NCBI RefSeq assembly: GCF_964204645.1
Contig: NC_134028.1
Location: 2,170,001-2,234,000, forward strand
Reading direction: 5' to 3'
DNA: 64,000 nt
Source: Tubulanus polymorphus
Lineage: Eukaryota; Nemertea; Palaeonemertea; Tubulaniformes; Tubulanidae
Part shown: one piece after another, positions 62,549 through 64,000 of the stretch
How positions within the stretch are numbered: position 1 is the first letter of the stretch
Layout of the letters: the number at the start of each line of letters is the position of its first letter
Notes under the pieces: generated by a model
Seen by the model: only the letters and a program-made list of their open reading frames with translations
What the model was told of the DNA's origin: nothing
Database searches by the model: none
Position numbers and translations under genes: made by a program

Positions 62549-64000
62549 TGGCTCTAACTCAACATAACTCATCCATCCAGACACCACACGTCATTAGTTT
62601 GTGCTCTGTGGATAGAGGTGGCCTTAAATCCTCGCTCTTACTGTAGCTGTGGTTGGAGATTGAGTGGTTTCTACTCTGTTCTTCAGATGACAGAGGGGTG
62701 TAAGAAATAAACCCACTTTCTTCAGACCAGAACTGGGAATCGATACGGTTTTTAACCACTTATTGGTTTGAAGCGGCGGTGTTGGCTAAGACCTTCATTC
62801 ACTCGAGCCTCAAACCTCCAACTACCTGACCTACGAATTCATTACTTGATATCAGGATGAGTTTTGTTGAAGAATGTTCTAAACTCGTCGCTCTTGTCTA
62901 TTTGAATCCTATTTTGAGTTGAGTGTAGAACATTCATGGAGTAATACCACCATGTCATCGGTGTGAGATAATCTTAAAACCAAACTGTAAAAGAATTATA
63001 GAAAATTGGCACAAATCTCGCAGCAATGAACTGGTGAACATAACCCATAATTCATTCTGATAATCTTTTTGCTGTGTTTTTATCGATTAATATATAAAAC
63101 CAAGGTTCTCATTCGATCTGATTTTTGTGCTTACTACGTTCAAAAGATTATCACGACTGAATTGTGGCCATCTTTTATTATGAATTTTTCATACAATCAA
63201 TTTCTACTTATAGATTTTTTGAGTATATCAATTAAATCTCTATCTGTTATTGGCATTCAAACTTTTTTTCTAAGTTGATATTGTAATATATAATTATTTC
63301 GTAGAATATTTTCTTTTTTCATTTTGTTACTTAGTTTTTTTTTTTTATTCTTTATATTTCTATGGAAGCAATTTTCTGGCAATAACATTTCATAAAAACT
63401 GATTGTAGACAAATGATAATAATTCGATGATATTAAGTTAGACAAAATTGTGGATACGAAAATGAAATTTGTCCTTCAGGAGAGAAATGTAAGTAAAGTT
63501 CATGCATTTCTAAACGCCCGCGAAATGTGGGAACTAGATTTGTAGAATTAACTGTTTGTGGTGGTAGTTGGCACTTGCATATTGAAGACGCTGCACTGTA
63601 AACGCACTGTTCAAGTTCATTCAACTAATCGATTGTCTACAAATCGCATGTTGAAATTACGATACACATTTTCTGTTCTGTCTTTAATTTTCTCAATTGT
63701 TTATAATAGTTTCTCGGTTAACCATTTATTTTATTCAGTTTCAGTTATTAGTTGATATATTATTGATTTGAACGCAATTATTATTAATCATAGTGATTAT
63801 TATTTATAATTCATATATGATGTATTTGAAGTAGGCGTGTGATGTATTTGTTCATGTGATGTCTGTCTCTCTCTGTTTGTTACCTGTTCCCTGTTTGTCT
63901 ACTCTTATCGTTCTCTTCTGTCTCATGATAGCATACATCACTAACCTTTAATCTGTATTGGGAAATATTGTCCTGAATTTCCCATAAAGTCATTAGAGGT

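Larger units (their letters stand above)
62167..64000 (+). other. Tweety 3' UTR and flank
   Basis: No further coding sequence is supported after the TGA at 62164-62166. A candidate AATAAA lies at 62706-62711. The inverted tRNA-like repeats at 62203-62548 would lie in the 3' UTR if that site is used. The rest of the window is AT-rich without recognisable genes. Confidence 0.5.

Overview
This window is metazoan nuclear DNA. It is AT-rich, its genes are split by GT-AG introns, and the intergenic and intronic space is full of minisatellites, TA microsatellites, tRNA-like short repeats and fold-back elements. The gene content (Tweety channel-like protein, ANKRD40, an MKK3/6-type MAP2K, and a kringle/VWD/C8/TIL/EGF secreted protein family) and the recurrent TAGGCCTA-like words suggest a marine invertebrate. 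I cannot name the phylum from the sequence.

Region 1 (1-19.4 kb, + strand) is a tandem array of paralogous genes for large secreted modular proteins. The window opens inside the 3' UTR of an upstream paralogue (1-195 matches 19218-19409). Gene A (2367-11256, 31 coding exons, 1517 aa) and gene B (13664-19130, 21 coding exons, 992 aa) follow. Each encodes a signal peptide, a kringle, a divergent second kringle, a Pro-rich linker, two EGF-like modules, VWD, C8, TIL and a variable run of EGF modules. Gene A carries the EGF-VWD-C8-TIL-EGF block twice, through an internal phase-1 duplication of about 3.4 kb. All exons were joined by hand and the reading frame closes exactly in both genes. The module set is typical of secreted mucus, matrix or adhesive proteins; function is not shown.

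Region 2 (19.4-29.4 kb) holds repeats and ANKRD40 (22944-24829, +, 281 aa), then intergenic DNA with a tRNA-like SINE and a hammerhead-ribozyme-like motif of the type associated with Penelope-like retroelements.

Region 3 (29.4-36 kb, - strand) is a MAP2K of the MKK3/6 class (378 aa in the longest form). Two further upstream ATG exons end in the same splice phase as exon 1 and would give different N-termini directly before the MAPK docking motif. One of them abuts a perfect 240-bp palindrome built around a (TA)85 core. A second hammerhead-like motif lies in an intron.

Region 4 (36.6-62.2 kb, + strand, divergent from the kinase) is a Tweety-family gene (12 coding exons, 501 aa). A 15.3-kb intron carries two large minisatellites (44/48-bp and 38-bp units) whose long apparent ORFs are repeat artefacts. 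An inverted pair of tRNA-like repeats follows the stop codon and may lie in the 3' UTR.
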